Shown: positions 6,041 to 14,895 of the stretch, one piece after another
How the letters are laid out: each line of letters starts with the position of its first letter
Position numbering within the stretch: position 1 is the first letter of the stretch
Origin: Bifidobacteriaceae bacterium
Lineage (GTDB): Bacteria > Actinomycetota > Actinomycetes > Actinomycetales > WQXJ01
Direction of reading: 5' to 3'
NCBI GenBank assembly: GCA_031278075.1
Contig: JAITLE010000074.1
Location: forward strand, 1 to 28,449
DNA length: 28,449 bases
The notes under the pieces: model-generated
Told to the model about the DNA's origin: nothing
Databases searched by the model: none
What the model saw: the letters and a program-made list of their open reading frames with translations, nothing else
Translations under genes and position numbers: made by a program

Positions 6041-7687
6041 TCACCACGACCACGAGGCCAGGATCAGCGCCGCAGCGCTTGCCAGGGCGGCGGCCAGCGC
6101 GACCCGCCGCGGGCGGGTCCGGGCGATCCAGTGCTCGACGACGCGACATCCATGCCGGGTCTCCTCACCAGAGGGACCCCACCAGGCGATCACCAGGCCC
6201 AGCGCGACCGCCGCGGCGCCGGCCTCGGCGGCCGACGCCCCCTTTGCCCCCAGCCAGTTCACGGCGCCAAGATAGCCGCCCAGCCCCACAAGCACCGCCA
6301 ATCCCACCGCAGGCAGGGCCCCCATCGCTCCTCTGACCAGATACCACGGCAGGCCCAGGGCTAGCCGGGCGCTGTCAGTGGGGCGCTGACCCCGCCTGAA
6401 GCGCCGCATCGTCAAAGCCTCGGCCGCCACCCACACGGTCCGCCCCGCGATCAAGCAGACGCTCCCGACTGCGGCCGCTCCCCAGCCGATCCAGAGCGCG
6501 AGAGCGCTGGCCAACGCCCACAGCCCGAAGGTCACCCCAGCCGCGGAAGGGGGCGGACTCGGGTAGGGAGAAAAGGGCGACGAGACGGAATCGTGCGGCG
6601 AGGCCCCGGCCGACCGTTCGCGCCGAACCGGCCGGCCCCGCCGCTCTTCGCGCGACCCCCCGCCAACCGGCGGATAGGAGGGAACGGGGCCAGGCGCGGC
6701 CACGCCACCGGGCGCGCGGGCGGACCGTGGCCGGTGATCCACCACCGCTGGGTCGCCCCAGAGCTGGTCGGTGAGGCCGTCTGGATCTTCGCCGGGCAGG
6801 AGGGGCGCGATCCGAGTGGCGGGCAGGTGCTCGTCGAGGACCTCTGGGGACTCGGGCAGGGGGGCCGTGACAACATCTTCGGGCACTTCGGACCAGACGG
6901 CCTCGGCCAACTCCGCGAGCGTCAAGCGCCGCGCCGGGTCGGCGTCCAAGCCAGCTTCGAACGCGGCGGCGAGGCCATCGGGCAGGCCGTCTGTGTCGGG
7001 CACGCCCTCCAAGACGCGCGCCAGCACGACTTCGACGCTGCCGGCGCCGTACGGCTGGCGGCCAGTCGCCGCGTTCAGCAGCAACGCGGCCGCCGCCCAG
7101 CGGTCAGAATCCGGGGTCGGGTCGCCGCCGCGCAGCAGAGCCGGGGACACGAACCCGGGCGTGCCCGCCACCAGCCCGGTGCCGGTCAGCCGGTCCGCCG
7201 AGGCCGACTGCGCGATCCCAAAATCGATGAGCACGGGCCAACCGTCACGCCGCAGCACGACGTTCGAGGGTTTGACATCCCGATGCACCACCCCGGCGGC
7301 GTGCACGGCTGCGAGGGCCTCGTCGATGTCGCGCGCCAACACCGCCAGGTCGCGGGCCGCCCACGGGCCACCCTCGGTGATGTCTCGCGCGAGCGAGATC
7401 CCGTCCACCAGCTCGGTCACGATGAAAACGTCCGCCCCGTCCAGTTCCACATCCACCACCCGCGCCACGAACGGCGAGCGGATCGCCCGTTGCGCCCGCA
7501 CCTCGCGCGCCAGCCGCCGCCGCGCGGCCGGGTCAGCCGCGACGCTCGGGTGCAGGAGTTTCAGCGCCACTGGCAGCCCCTCGGCGTCTCGCGCGCGGTA
7601 GACCGTCCCAGAGGCCCCCGAGCCCAGCACACCCGCGAGCACATAGCCGCCTAGCTGGGTGCCGATCGGGAGGGTGATGGCCTGCAC
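6041..7687 (-). CDS. Ser/Thr protein kinase (PknB/Hanks type) with multi-span membrane C-terminus
   Basis: A 548-residue protein. An N-terminal kinase domain (~1-270) carries the glycine loop GSGASG (22-27), the ATP-binding Lys43 in VALKLL, the catalytic loop HRDVKPSN (Asp137), DFG (155-157) and GTPGFVSPA before the APE-like segment, so it should be active. A Pro/Gly/Arg-rich linker (~280-385) follows. The C-terminal ~165 residues hold about four hydrophobic segments rather than the usual single span plus PASTA repeats. No extracellular sensor domain is visible, so any signal may be sensed in the membrane. The GTG at 7687 lies six bases after TAAGTT, a -10-like hexamer, so translation may be leaderless. 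No pknA/pknB-style partner or phosphatase gene is adjacent. Confidence 0.9.
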   Translation of the reverse strand: MQAITLPIGTQLGGYVLAGVLGSGASGTVYRARDAEGLPVALKLLHPSVAADPAARRRLAREVRAQRAIRSPFVARVVDVELDGADVFIVTELVDGISLARDITEGGPWAARDLAVLARDIDEALAAVHAAGVVHRDVKPSNVVLRRDGWPVLIDFGIAQSASADRLTGTGLVAGTPGFVSPALLRGGDPTPDSDRWAAAALLLNAATGRQPYGAGSVEVVLARVLEGVPDTDGLPDGLAAAFEAGLDADPARRLTLAELAEAVWSEVPEDVVTAPLPESPEVLDEHLPATRIAPLLPGEDPDGLTDQLWGDPAVVDHRPRSARAPGGVAAPGPVPSYPPVGGGSREERRGRPVRRERSAGASPHDSVSSPFSPYPSPPPSAAGVTFGLWALASALALWIGWGAAAVGSVCLIAGRTVWVAAEALTMRRFRRGQRPTDSARLALGLPWYLVRGAMGALPAVGLAVLVGLGGYLGAVNWLGAKGASAAEAGAAAVALGLVIAWWGPSGEETRHGCRVVEHWIARTRPRRVALAAALASAAALILASWSW

Positions 7688-7825
7688 TCAGTCAACTTAC
7701 CGCGCCGCCGCCGGTCAGCGCCGCGCGTCGGTTCGGGCAGGTCCGCAGCGGCGGCCCCGTGCGCACGATGCCGACCGGGGACGCCCGCTCTTACAGTGAC
7801 AGTGGTGGCGCCTAGCGTTGAGGAC

Positions 7826-9352
7826 ATGGCTAAGACGACTCAGTTCTTGTGTTCCGAGTGCGGCTGGCGGGCCGCCAAGTGGGTGGGGCGCTGCGGGGGT
7901 TGCGGCGCTTGGGATTCAGTCGAAGAGGTGGCGCACGCCAGGCCCCGCGGGGTGACGGGCGGCGCGGCAGGGCTCGGCTTCGCAGCTGGAATCGTGGCCG
8001 GAGCTGGCGCCTTCGGCGCTGGCCGGGGCGGCGGCGCCAGTCGGAGCGGCGCGGGCGGCGGCCCCGCGACGGCCGTCGCGGTCCGGGATGTCCCGCCGGA
8101 CGCGGCCAAGGCTTGGCCGACCGGATTGGGGGAGTTGGACCGGGTCTTGGGCGGCGGGATCGTGCCGGGATCCGCGGTGCTGGTCGGCGGAGAGCCTGGC
8201 GTCGGCAAGTCGACGCTGCTGTTGGATGTCGCCTCACGCGCGGCGGCCTCGGGGCGGCGAGCGCTGTACGTCTCAGGTGAGGAATCGCTCGGCCAGGTGG
8301 CGGCGCGGGCGCGCCGCGTCGGCGCGGACCATCCGGATCTCCGGCTTGGCGCCGCCGGAAGCCTTGATGAGGTGTTCGGACTGCTGGCCACGGAACAGCC
8401 GGAGCTGCTGGTGGTCGACTCGATCCAGACGATCGGCTGCGCGGAGGTCTCCGGGGCGCCTGGTGGCGTCGCCCTGGTGCGGGCCGTGACCGGCGAGCTG
8501 GTGGCCGCGGCCAAGGGGCTCGGCATGGCGTGTCTCCTGGTGGGGCATGTCACCAAGGACGGGACGGTGGCCGGGCCGAGAACGATCGAACACCTGGTGG
8601 ACGCAGTCCTCCTGTTCGAAGGCGACCGGCACGCGGCTCTGCGCTGGCTCAGGGCGACCAAGAACCGGTTCGGCCCATCGGACGAGGTCGGCTGCTTCCA
8701 GATGGCGGAGGGGGGCGTCGAAGAGGTGACCGACCCGAGCGGTCTGTTCTTGGACGACAGGGACCGCCCCGCGCCGGGGACCTGCGCCGGGATCTCCCTC
8801 GATGGGCTGCGGCCGGTGGCCGTCGCGGTTCAAGCGCTCACGGCGCCGGGCGCGAAGCGGACCAAGCCGGTTCGGGCCGCCCTCGGGTTGGATGGCGGGC
8901 GTCTGGCCTTGGTGCTGGCCGTCCTCCAGGCCCGCTGCCACATCGGGTTGAGTGGCCAAGACGTCTACGTCTCGACGGTCGGCGGCATCCGCTGCGCCGA
9001 TCCGGCCCTGGACCTGACGATGGCCTTGGCCTGCGCGTCCTCGAGATTCGGCGTGGCGTGGGACCCGCGCTTCGCCGCCATCGGCGAGATCGGGCTGGGT
9101 GGCCAGGTCAGGACAGTCAAGGGGATGAGCCGGCGCCTGGCCGAGGCCGCTCGGCTCGGGTTCGACCGGGTGGTGACCGGGCCGCTGGGCGCCAAGACCC
9201 GTGCCGCGGCGCCCAGCGGGCTGACGCTGATCGAGGTGGCCACGTTGGCCGAGGCCGTCGAACTGGCGCCCAGCGGCGGCGCCCGCCCGCGGCCAGCCTC
9301 GAGCCCACGAGTCAAAGATCTCGACGGGCTCTTAGCCTGGATCGAGGCTTAG
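7826..9352 (+). CDS. radA: DNA repair protein RadA (Sms)
   Basis: A RecA-like branch-migration ATPase of recombination, 508 residues. An N-terminal C4 zinc finger (Cys9, 12, 23, 26) is followed by a Gly-rich linker (~42-80), longer than in most family members. Then come Walker A GEPGVGKST (122-130), Walker B LLVVDS (~194-199), the RadA-specific KNRFG (279-283), and a C-terminal Lon-like domain (~350-470). The ATG at 7826 starts MAKTTQFLCSECGW, matching the conserved N-terminus. In-frame GTGs at 7796-7805 are possible, and TACAGT at 7792 could serve as a -10 for a leaderless GTG at 7805. disA follows 108 bases downstream, a conserved pairing; in other bacteria RadA binds DisA and inhibits it. 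The stop codon lies inside a palindromic repeat. Confidence 0.96.
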   Translation: MAKTTQFLCSECGWRAAKWVGRCGGCGAWDSVEEVAHARPRGVTGGAAGLGFAAGIVAGAGAFGAGRGGGASRSGAGGGPATAVAVRDVPPDAAKAWPTGLGELDRVLGGGIVPGSAVLVGGEPGVGKSTLLLDVASRAAASGRRALYVSGEESLGQVAARARRVGADHPDLRLGAAGSLDEVFGLLATEQPELLVVDSIQTIGCAEVSGAPGGVALVRAVTGELVAAAKGLGMACLLVGHVTKDGTVAGPRTIEHLVDAVLLFEGDRHAALRWLRATKNRFGPSDEVGCFQMAEGGVEEVTDPSGLFLDDRDRPAPGTCAGISLDGLRPVAVAVQALTAPGAKRTKPVRAALGLDGGRLALVLAVLQARCHIGLSGQDVYVSTVGGIRCADPALDLTMALACASSRFGVAWDPRFAAIGEIGLGGQVRTVKGMSRRLAEAARLGFDRVVTGPLGAKTRAAAPSGLTLIEVATLAEAVELAPSGGARPRPASSPRVKDLDGLLAWIEA

Positions 9353-9366
9353 CCTCGATCCAGGCT
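9334..9366. repeat. Perfect 15-bp-stem hairpin spanning the radA stop codon
   Basis: AGCCTGGATCGAGGC (9334-9348), loop TTA, GCCTCGATCCAGGCT (9352-9366). The pairing is perfect. The radA TAG (9350-9352) falls in the loop, so the last codons of radA are part of the element. The same core occurs at the glnR 3' end. It may act as a tail-less terminator or be a REP-type repeat. Confidence 0.75.
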
Positions 9367-9460
9367 TAGCCCAAATGAGCCAAGCTCCCGGCCCCAGCGC
9401 GGCGGGTGGTGGCGAGAGTTAGGATTTCCCTCAAACCCATCAAACCGTTTGGAGACCAAC

Positions 9461-10552
9461 GTGCCCGGCTTGAAGAACCCGACCGGCCATGACGAACTAC
9501 TGCGCCGCACCCTCGAGGCGGTCGCTCCCGGGACAGGGTTGCGCGACGCGCTGGAGAGGATTCTGGCGGGACGGACCGGCGCGCTGATCGTGCTGGGCTT
9601 CGATTCGAGCGTGCAAGCGATCAGCTCCGGCGGCTTCGAGTTGGATGTGCCGTTCTCCGCGACCAGACTGCGCGAGCTGGCGAAGATGGACGGAGCGGTC
9701 GTGTTGGACCGCCAAACCGGTCGGATAGTGCGCGCCGCGGTTCAGCTGCTGCCCGACCCGGCCATCCCGACATCCGAATCGGGCACGCGCCACCGCACCG
9801 CCGAGCGGGTCGCCAAACAGACCGGCCACCCCGTGATCTCCGTGAGCCAGTCGATGCACATCGCCGCCCTGTACGTCAACGGCACGCGGCACGTGCTGCT
9901 CGACCCGGAGGAACTGTCGGCGCGGGCCAAGCAGGCGCTCGACACGCTGGCCAGCTACCGGCGCAAGCTGGACGAGGTTGAAGCCTCGCTCTCCGCGCTG
10001 GAAGTGGAAGACCTCGTGACGGCCCGCGACGTCGCCGCCGTGGCAGGCCGCCAGGAGATGGTGTGGCGCATCGGCGACGAGGTCGATTCCGTCCTCGCCG
10101 AGCTCGGCACCGAGGGGCGTCTGCTCCGCCTCCAGTTTGAAGAGCTGATCGCCGGCGTCGAGGCGGGCCGGCTGCTCCTGGCCCGGGATTACGCGTCGAG
10201 CGCCACGCCGGTCGGCGACCCAAGAGTTGTCCTCGCCCGCCTCAGCGCGATCGCGGCGCCCGCCCTGATCGAGGCGGAGGCGCTCGCCGGGGCGCTGGGC
10301 CTCCTGGGAGAGAACGGCGACCCGGACACACCCGTCTCCCCGCGGGGGTTCCGGCTCCTGTCGCGGGTGCCTGGGCTCAGCCAGACCCAAGCGAAACAGA
10401 TCATCGACCACTTCGGAACACTTCAAGCCATCCTCGGCGCACCGCTCGAGGAGCTGATGCGCGTCGACGGGTTCCCGCGCGACCGGGCCAGGGCGGTGCG
10501 CGAGGGCATGTCCCGGATCGCCGAAACGGTCACCTTGGAACGATTCGTGTAG
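9461..10552 (+). CDS. disA: DNA integrity scanning protein DisA, diadenylate cyclase
   Basis: Makes c-di-AMP from two ATP and scans DNA for branched structures; 363 residues, close to M. tuberculosis DisA (358). The DAC domain carries the DGA motif (77-79, in KMDGAVVLD) and RHR (110-112, in RHRTAERVAKQTGHPVISVS). A helical spine follows, then a C-terminal helix-hairpin-helix DNA-binding region (VPGLSQTQAKQIIDHFG and LMRVDGFPRDRARAV). The start is the GTG at 9461, six bases after GGAG. The longer frame from TTG 9449 would begin two bases before that site and is rejected. The gene sits downstream of radA. It is the only c-di-AMP synthase in the window and would feed the riboswitch at 1004-1200. 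Confidence 0.97.
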   Translation: MPGLKNPTGHDELLRRTLEAVAPGTGLRDALERILAGRTGALIVLGFDSSVQAISSGGFELDVPFSATRLRELAKMDGAVVLDRQTGRIVRAAVQLLPDPAIPTSESGTRHRTAERVAKQTGHPVISVSQSMHIAALYVNGTRHVLLDPEELSARAKQALDTLASYRRKLDEVEASLSALEVEDLVTARDVAAVAGRQEMVWRIGDEVDSVLAELGTEGRLLRLQFEELIAGVEAGRLLLARDYASSATPVGDPRVVLARLSAIAAPALIEAEALAGALGLLGENGDPDTPVSPRGFRLLSRVPGLSQTQAKQIIDHFGTLQAILGAPLEELMRVDGFPRDRARAVREGMSRIAETVTLERFV

Positions 10553-10592
10553 GACCCCGGGCCCATCCCGCACCGTGTGGAAAGATCGGTCT

Positions 10593-12713
10593 ATGTCAAA
10601 CGGATTGCCCTCAGACCGCTACGGCGACAGGGAGCTGAGCTGGTTGGCGTTCAACCAACGCGTGCTAGAACTGGCCGAAGACCCGGACATCCCGCTGCTT
10701 GAGCGGGTCCGCTTCCTTTCGATCTTCAGCTCCAACCTGGACGAGTTCTTCATGGTCCGCGTCGCTGGGCTGCAGCGCAGGATGGACGCCGGCATGGCGG
10801 TGACCGCCCCATCCGGGCTTAGTCCGCGACAGCTGATGGACGCGATCCAAGCGCGCTCCCACGAACTGGTGGGCCGCCAGGTGACGTGCTTCGAGGAGAA
10901 GATCCAGCCAGAACTCGCCCAGGAGGGCATCACGCTGGTCCACTGGGATCAGCTGCGGGAGAACGAGCAAGACAGGCTCGGCAAGTTCTTCCGCAAACAG
11001 ATCTACCCGGTTCTGACGCCACTGGCAGTCGACCCGACCCACCCATTCCCTTATATCCGCGGGCTGTTCTTGAACCTCGCCGTCACCCTCACGGACGACA
11101 AAGGCAAGACCAACTTCGCCCGCTTGAAGATCCCGGAGACGCTGCCGCGTTTCATCGCAGTGGACGCGCGCGGCAAACCGCGCCAGCCCGCAGTCGCCGA
11201 TCTCGAAAAGGGCCCCACATCGTTCGTGCCGATCGAGGAGGTGATAGCGAACCACCTCGACGAGTTGTTCCCCGGCATGGCCGTGGCGGCGTCGCACACG
11301 TTCCGTGTCACCCGCAACGAGGACGTGGAGGTCGAAGAGGACGATCGGGAGAACCTGCTCAAGGCCATGGAGCGCGAGCTGCTGCGGCGTCGCTTCGGAC
11401 CGCCGATCCGCCTGGAGGTGGCCCGCGGCATCTCCGAGCAGGCCATGAAACTGCTGATCACAGGCCTGCGCATCACCGAGAAAGAGGTCTTCGAGCTGCC
11501 GGCGCCACTGGATTACACAGGGCTCAACGTGATCGCCGACCTGGACAGGCCGGATCTGACATACCCGCCATTCGTGCCCGGGACCCACCCCAACCTCGCC
11601 GAGGTGGAAAGCTCCGAGCCAACCGACATCTTCGCCGCGATCAGAGCCGGCGACCTGTTGCTCCACCACCCGTACGACTCGTTCTCAACCTCGGTCCAGA
11701 CGCTGCTCGCGCAAGCCGCCGCCGACCCGGACGTGCTCACGATCAAACAAACCCTCTACCGCACCTCAGGCGACTCGCCCATCATCGACTCGCTGATCGA
11801 CGCCGCCCAAGCGGGCAAACAAGTCCTGGCGCTGGTGGAACTCAAAGCGCGCTTCGACGAGGAGGCCAACATCACTTGGGCCCGCAAGCTCGAAGAGGCC
11901 GGAGTCCACGTGGTCTACGGTGTGGTCGGCCTGAAAACCCACTGCAAGCTCATGCTGGTGGTCCGTTCCGAGGCGGGCCAGCTCAACCGCTACGTCCACG
12001 TCGGCACCGGCAACTACAACCCCAAGACCGCCCGTCTGTATGAGGACTTGGGCCTGCTGACCAGCGACCCTGAAGTCGGCCAGGACGTCACAAGGCTCTT
12101 CAACCAGCTGTCCGGCTACGCCCCCGCGTCGACGTTCCAACGCCTGCTGGTGGCGCCCACCTCGATCCGTTCGGGCCTGATCGAGCGGATCGAACGCGAG
12201 ATCGCGAACCGCCAGGCCGGCCTGGACGCTTGGATCAAAATCAAGGTCAACTCGGTGGTCGACGAGGCCACAATCGACGCCCTGTACCACGCGTCGCAGG
12301 CGGGCGTGCCAGTGGACATGGTGGTCCGAGGCATTTGCGCGGTCCGCCCAGGAGTCCCCGGGCTCTCCGAGAACCTCAGGGTCCGTTCCATCCTGGGCCG
12401 CTTCCTAGAACACGCCCGGGTCTACGCGTTCGCGAACGGCGGCGAGGCGGACGTGCTGATCGGTTCGGCGGATCTGATGCACCGCAACCTCGACCGCCGC
12501 GTAGAAGCCCTGGTCAACCTCACCACCCAGGAGCACATCACCGAGCTGCTGGACATGCTGGACCTGTCGATGCAACCCACCATCGCGGCGTGGTCCCTCG
12601 GTCCGGACGGCTCCTGGCAAGCGAACCGCTGGGACCTCGAGGGCCGGCCGCTCGAGGACATCCAAGCCGCGTACATGGCCAGGCGGCGACGCTCCGGCGC
12701 CAGAGTCCGTTGA
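10593..12713 (+). CDS. ppk1: Polyphosphate kinase 1
   Basis: Reversibly transfers the ATP gamma-phosphate onto polyphosphate; 706 residues, slightly longer than E. coli Ppk (688). The N-terminal domain begins RELSWLAFNQRVLELA. A phospholipase-D-like core has HPYDSF, ARFDEEANITWA, the histidine expected to carry phosphate (His450 in LKTHCKL) and the second conserved histidine (His630 in LMHRNLDRR). The start at 10593 is chosen because GGAAAG lies eight bases upstream and the protein then begins MSNGLPSDRYGDRELSW. The ATG at 10575 would place that site inside the gene. mutT1 follows five bases after the stop, so the two are probably one operon, as in mycobacteria. Confidence 0.97.
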   Translation: MSNGLPSDRYGDRELSWLAFNQRVLELAEDPDIPLLERVRFLSIFSSNLDEFFMVRVAGLQRRMDAGMAVTAPSGLSPRQLMDAIQARSHELVGRQVTCFEEKIQPELAQEGITLVHWDQLRENEQDRLGKFFRKQIYPVLTPLAVDPTHPFPYIRGLFLNLAVTLTDDKGKTNFARLKIPETLPRFIAVDARGKPRQPAVADLEKGPTSFVPIEEVIANHLDELFPGMAVAASHTFRVTRNEDVEVEEDDRENLLKAMERELLRRRFGPPIRLEVARGISEQAMKLLITGLRITEKEVFELPAPLDYTGLNVIADLDRPDLTYPPFVPGTHPNLAEVESSEPTDIFAAIRAGDLLLHHPYDSFSTSVQTLLAQAAADPDVLTIKQTLYRTSGDSPIIDSLIDAAQAGKQVLALVELKARFDEEANITWARKLEEAGVHVVYGVVGLKTHCKLMLVVRSEAGQLNRYVHVGTGNYNPKTARLYEDLGLLTSDPEVGQDVTRLFNQLSGYAPASTFQRLLVAPTSIRSGLIERIEREIANRQAGLDAWIKIKVNSVVDEATIDALYHASQAGVPVDMVVRGICAVRPGVPGLSENLRVRSILGRFLEHARVYAFANGGEADVLIGSADLMHRNLDRRVEALVNLTTQEHITELLDMLDLSMQPTIAAWSLGPDGSWQANRWDLEGRPLEDIQAAYMARRRRSGARVR

Positions 12714-12718
12714 GCGCG

Positions 12719-13726
12719 ATGACCAGTTCGAACGGAAACAGGGAGACCCAGCCCGCCACCGTCGGCGTCGACGCCGCCGGCGCGATCGTGTGGCGCGTCC
12801 GGCAGGGCCGCCTCGAGGTCCTCCTAGTGCACCGCCCGCGCTACGACGATTGGAGTTGGCCGAAAGGCAAACTCGAGCCCACAGAGGATCTCATCACCTG
12901 TGCCTGGCGCGAGGTGCTCGAAGAGACAGGCCGCCAAGTCGTGATCGGCCGGCCGCTGCCGAAAGTCTCGTACCCGCTGGCCAGCGGGCGCATCAAAACT
13001 GTCTACTACTGGGCAGCGCGCTTGGCGGACGATGCCGACAGCCCGGCTTTGTGCGCCCGACAGCCAGTTCGCGTCACCTCACGCCGGGAGGTCGACCGCA
13101 CCCGGTGGCTGCCGCTGCCTCAGGCGTTGCGGCGGTTGACCCGCGCCACAGACCGCGTGCCGCTGCTCAAACTCCGCGACCACCACGCGCGCGGCGAGTT
13201 GGAGACGCGACCGGTCGTGATCGTGCGCCATGCCCAAGCGGAGCCGCGGGCGGGCTGGACCAAGCCGGACGGGGAACGCCCCCTGACGGACGTGGGGCGA
13301 TCGCGGGCGCGCGGCGAAGCGGAACTGCTCGCGGCGCTGGGCGTGCGGCGGGTCATCTCCTCGCCGTGGATCAGATGCAAGGCGACGGTCCGGGTCTTCG
13401 CGAACCGGGCGCGGCTGGCGGTGACCACATCCCGCTGGCTGACCGAGACGGAAGCGAAGGAACGGCCCGAACGGGTCGTCGGCCTGATGCGCCGGGTCCT
13501 CAAAGGGGGACCTCCGGTGGTGCTCTGCTCGCACCGGCCGGTCCTGCCGCTGCTGCTCGGAGTCGTGGCGGAACGTGCCTCCGGCCGGGTCCACCGGGCA
13601 CTGGCCGTGGGGCCACTGGCGACCGGCGAGGCGGCGATCGCTCACACTGTGCGCACATCCGGTGGCAAGATCAAAACCGTCGCGCTCGACAGGGTGCGGC
13701 CGCCGCTGATCCAGCGCGGCCGTTGA
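12719..13726 (+). CDS. mutT1: MutT1-type Nudix hydrolase fused to a histidine phosphatase domain
   Basis: A 335-residue two-domain protein. The N-terminal Nudix domain has an intact Nudix box (Gly50, Glu56, then REVLEETG 64-71). The C-terminal half is a phosphoglycerate-mutase-like phosphatase domain starting VVIVRHAQAE (Arg170, His171), with a second histidine in VVLCSHRPVLP. This is the architecture of mycobacterial MutT1, which hydrolyses 8-oxo-GTP/8-oxo-dGTP and diadenosine polyphosphates. The start ATG lies five bases after the ppk1 stop without a clear ribosome binding site, suggesting translational coupling. The neighbourhood (ppk1-mutT1) is the same as in mycobacteria. Confidence 0.94.
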   Translation: MTSSNGNRETQPATVGVDAAGAIVWRVRQGRLEVLLVHRPRYDDWSWPKGKLEPTEDLITCAWREVLEETGRQVVIGRPLPKVSYPLASGRIKTVYYWAARLADDADSPALCARQPVRVTSRREVDRTRWLPLPQALRRLTRATDRVPLLKLRDHHARGELETRPVVIVRHAQAEPRAGWTKPDGERPLTDVGRSRARGEAELLAALGVRRVISSPWIRCKATVRVFANRARLAVTTSRWLTETEAKERPERVVGLMRRVLKGGPPVVLCSHRPVLPLLLGVVAERASGRVHRALAVGPLATGEAAIAHTVRTSGGKIKTVALDRVRPPLIQRGR

Positions 13727-13774
13727 GCCGCCAGGGGGCCGGCGCCCCCGGAGCGAGACGACTACGCTGGCCAG

Positions 13775-14491
13775 GTGGCTGAGATCCCTTCGCTCCCGCG
13801 GAACGCCGCGCGCCCGGCGGTGGCGGTCGACATCGTCGCCTTGACCGTGCGCGCCGAACGCTTGACCGCCCTGTTGGTGACGCGCCTCCTTGAACCGTTC
13901 GAGGGGCGGCCCGCGCTGCCCGGCGGATTCGTCCTCCGCCGCGAGACCCTGCGGCAAGCCGCTCTGCGCGAACTGGCGGAGGAGACCGGCATGGCGCCCC
14001 CCGGCCACTTAGAGCAGTTGCGCACCTACGGCCCGATGGGCCGCGACCCGCGCGGGGACGTGCTGACCGTGGCCTACCTGCTGCTGGCCCCGTCGTGGGA
14101 CACCCCCGCGGCGGGCGGCGACTCCGCCCGCGCCGATTGGGTGCCGGTGCAAGACGCCCGCGGGCTGGCGTTCGACCACGACCGGATCCTCGCCGACGGT
14201 CTCGAACGCGCGCGCTCGAAGCTCGAATACACCGCGCTGGCGCTGTCATTTGTGCCCGAACGTTTCACGATCGGGCAGCTCAGGCGCGTCTACGAGGCGG
14301 TCTGGGGAACACCGATCGACCCGCGGAACTTCTCGCGCAAGGTGCTAGGGAGCAAGATCGTGGAACCGACCGGCGAATTCCTGGCGCCGTCGACCGGCCG
14401 GCCCGCCGCTCTGTACCGCGCGATCGCGGATCTGGATCCCGCCGCGACGGTGTTGAACCCGCCCATCTGGCGTTCCGCACGCGGCGGTTAG
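13775..14491 (+). CDS. NrtR-like Nudix protein with C-terminal winged helix
   Basis: A 238-residue protein. The Nudix domain has a complete box (Gly51, Glu57, RELAEETG 65-72), so hydrolysis of an ADP-ribose-like substrate is possible. The C-terminal ~80 residues (RFTIGQLRRVYEAVWG, then DPRNFSRKVLGSK) match the winged-helix part of NrtR-type proteins. NrtR regulators control NAD salvage genes and bind ADP-ribose. Many NrtR regulators have a degraded box, so the intact one leaves open whether this is an enzyme, a regulator or both. No NAD gene is adjacent. The GTG start lies six bases after TACGCT, a -10-like hexamer, and has no ribosome binding site, which fits a leaderless transcript. Its stop overlaps the stop of the convergent lipoprotein gene. 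Confidence 0.85.
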   Translation: MAEIPSLPRNAARPAVAVDIVALTVRAERLTALLVTRLLEPFEGRPALPGGFVLRRETLRQAALRELAEETGMAPPGHLEQLRTYGPMGRDPRGDVLTVAYLLLAPSWDTPAAGGDSARADWVPVQDARGLAFDHDRILADGLERARSKLEYTALALSFVPERFTIGQLRRVYEAVWGTPIDPRNFSRKVLGSKIVEPTGEFLAPSTGRPAALYRAIADLDPAATVLNPPIWRSARGG

Positions 14492-14895
14492 CCGGCCGGG
14501 CAGCGCTCCTGGCGGTCTCGTTGAATCGTCGAGAACGCCTCGGTGAATCCCTCGAAATTGGAGTCGGCGACGGCGCGATCACCCCGCGCTGTCTGCCACA
14601 TGGTGTCCGCCTCGCGGATCAGCAGCGCCCACTCGTCCGCCAGCTCAGCCGGCGCCTGCTCCGCGATAGAGGTGTAAAGCTCGATGGCGTCCGCGGTCGC
14701 GGCCTCGTCGCCGTCGATCAGGAGCTTGGCGTCAAGCACAATCCCTGGTTGGGCGATCGCCTCGCAGTACGCCGCGGCGTCGAAGCCGCCGTCAACCCCG
14801 CCGCGGCCCGCGCACGCCGCCAGGCCGGCCAGGCCAGCGAGGCCGGTGAGCGCCGCGGCGGCGAAGACCACGAACGTCCTTCCCCTCTGCGCCAT
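14488..14895 (-). CDS. Small lipoprotein in the phosphate-transport operon, function unknown
   Basis: A 135-residue protein with an N-terminal signal peptide and a lipobox (LAAC, lipidated Cys28). The rest is soluble and acidic, with predicted helices and two further cysteines (in AAYCEAIAQ and at ERCPAG near the C-terminus) that might form a disulfide. I do not recognise the family. The ATG overlaps the pit stop by one base (TGATG), so translation is coupled to the transporter, which suggests a surface-exposed role in or beside phosphate uptake. The 3' end overlaps the convergent Nudix gene: TTAG is shared by the two stop codons. Confidence 0.83.
   Translation of the reverse strand: MAQRGRTFVVFAAAALTGLAGLAGLAACAGRGGVDGGFDAAAYCEAIAQPGIVLDAKLLIDGDEAATADAIELYTSIAEQAPAELADEWALLIREADTMWQTARGDRAVADSNFEGFTEAFSTIQRDRQERCPAG

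Noticed and set aside
6593..7654. Long plus-strand frame opposite the kinase
   Set aside because: Antisense of a protein with complete kinase motifs.
13079..14008. Minus-strand frame opposite mutT1 and the NrtR-like gene
   Set aside because: Crosses two genes with intact Nudix boxes on the other strand; no motif of its own.
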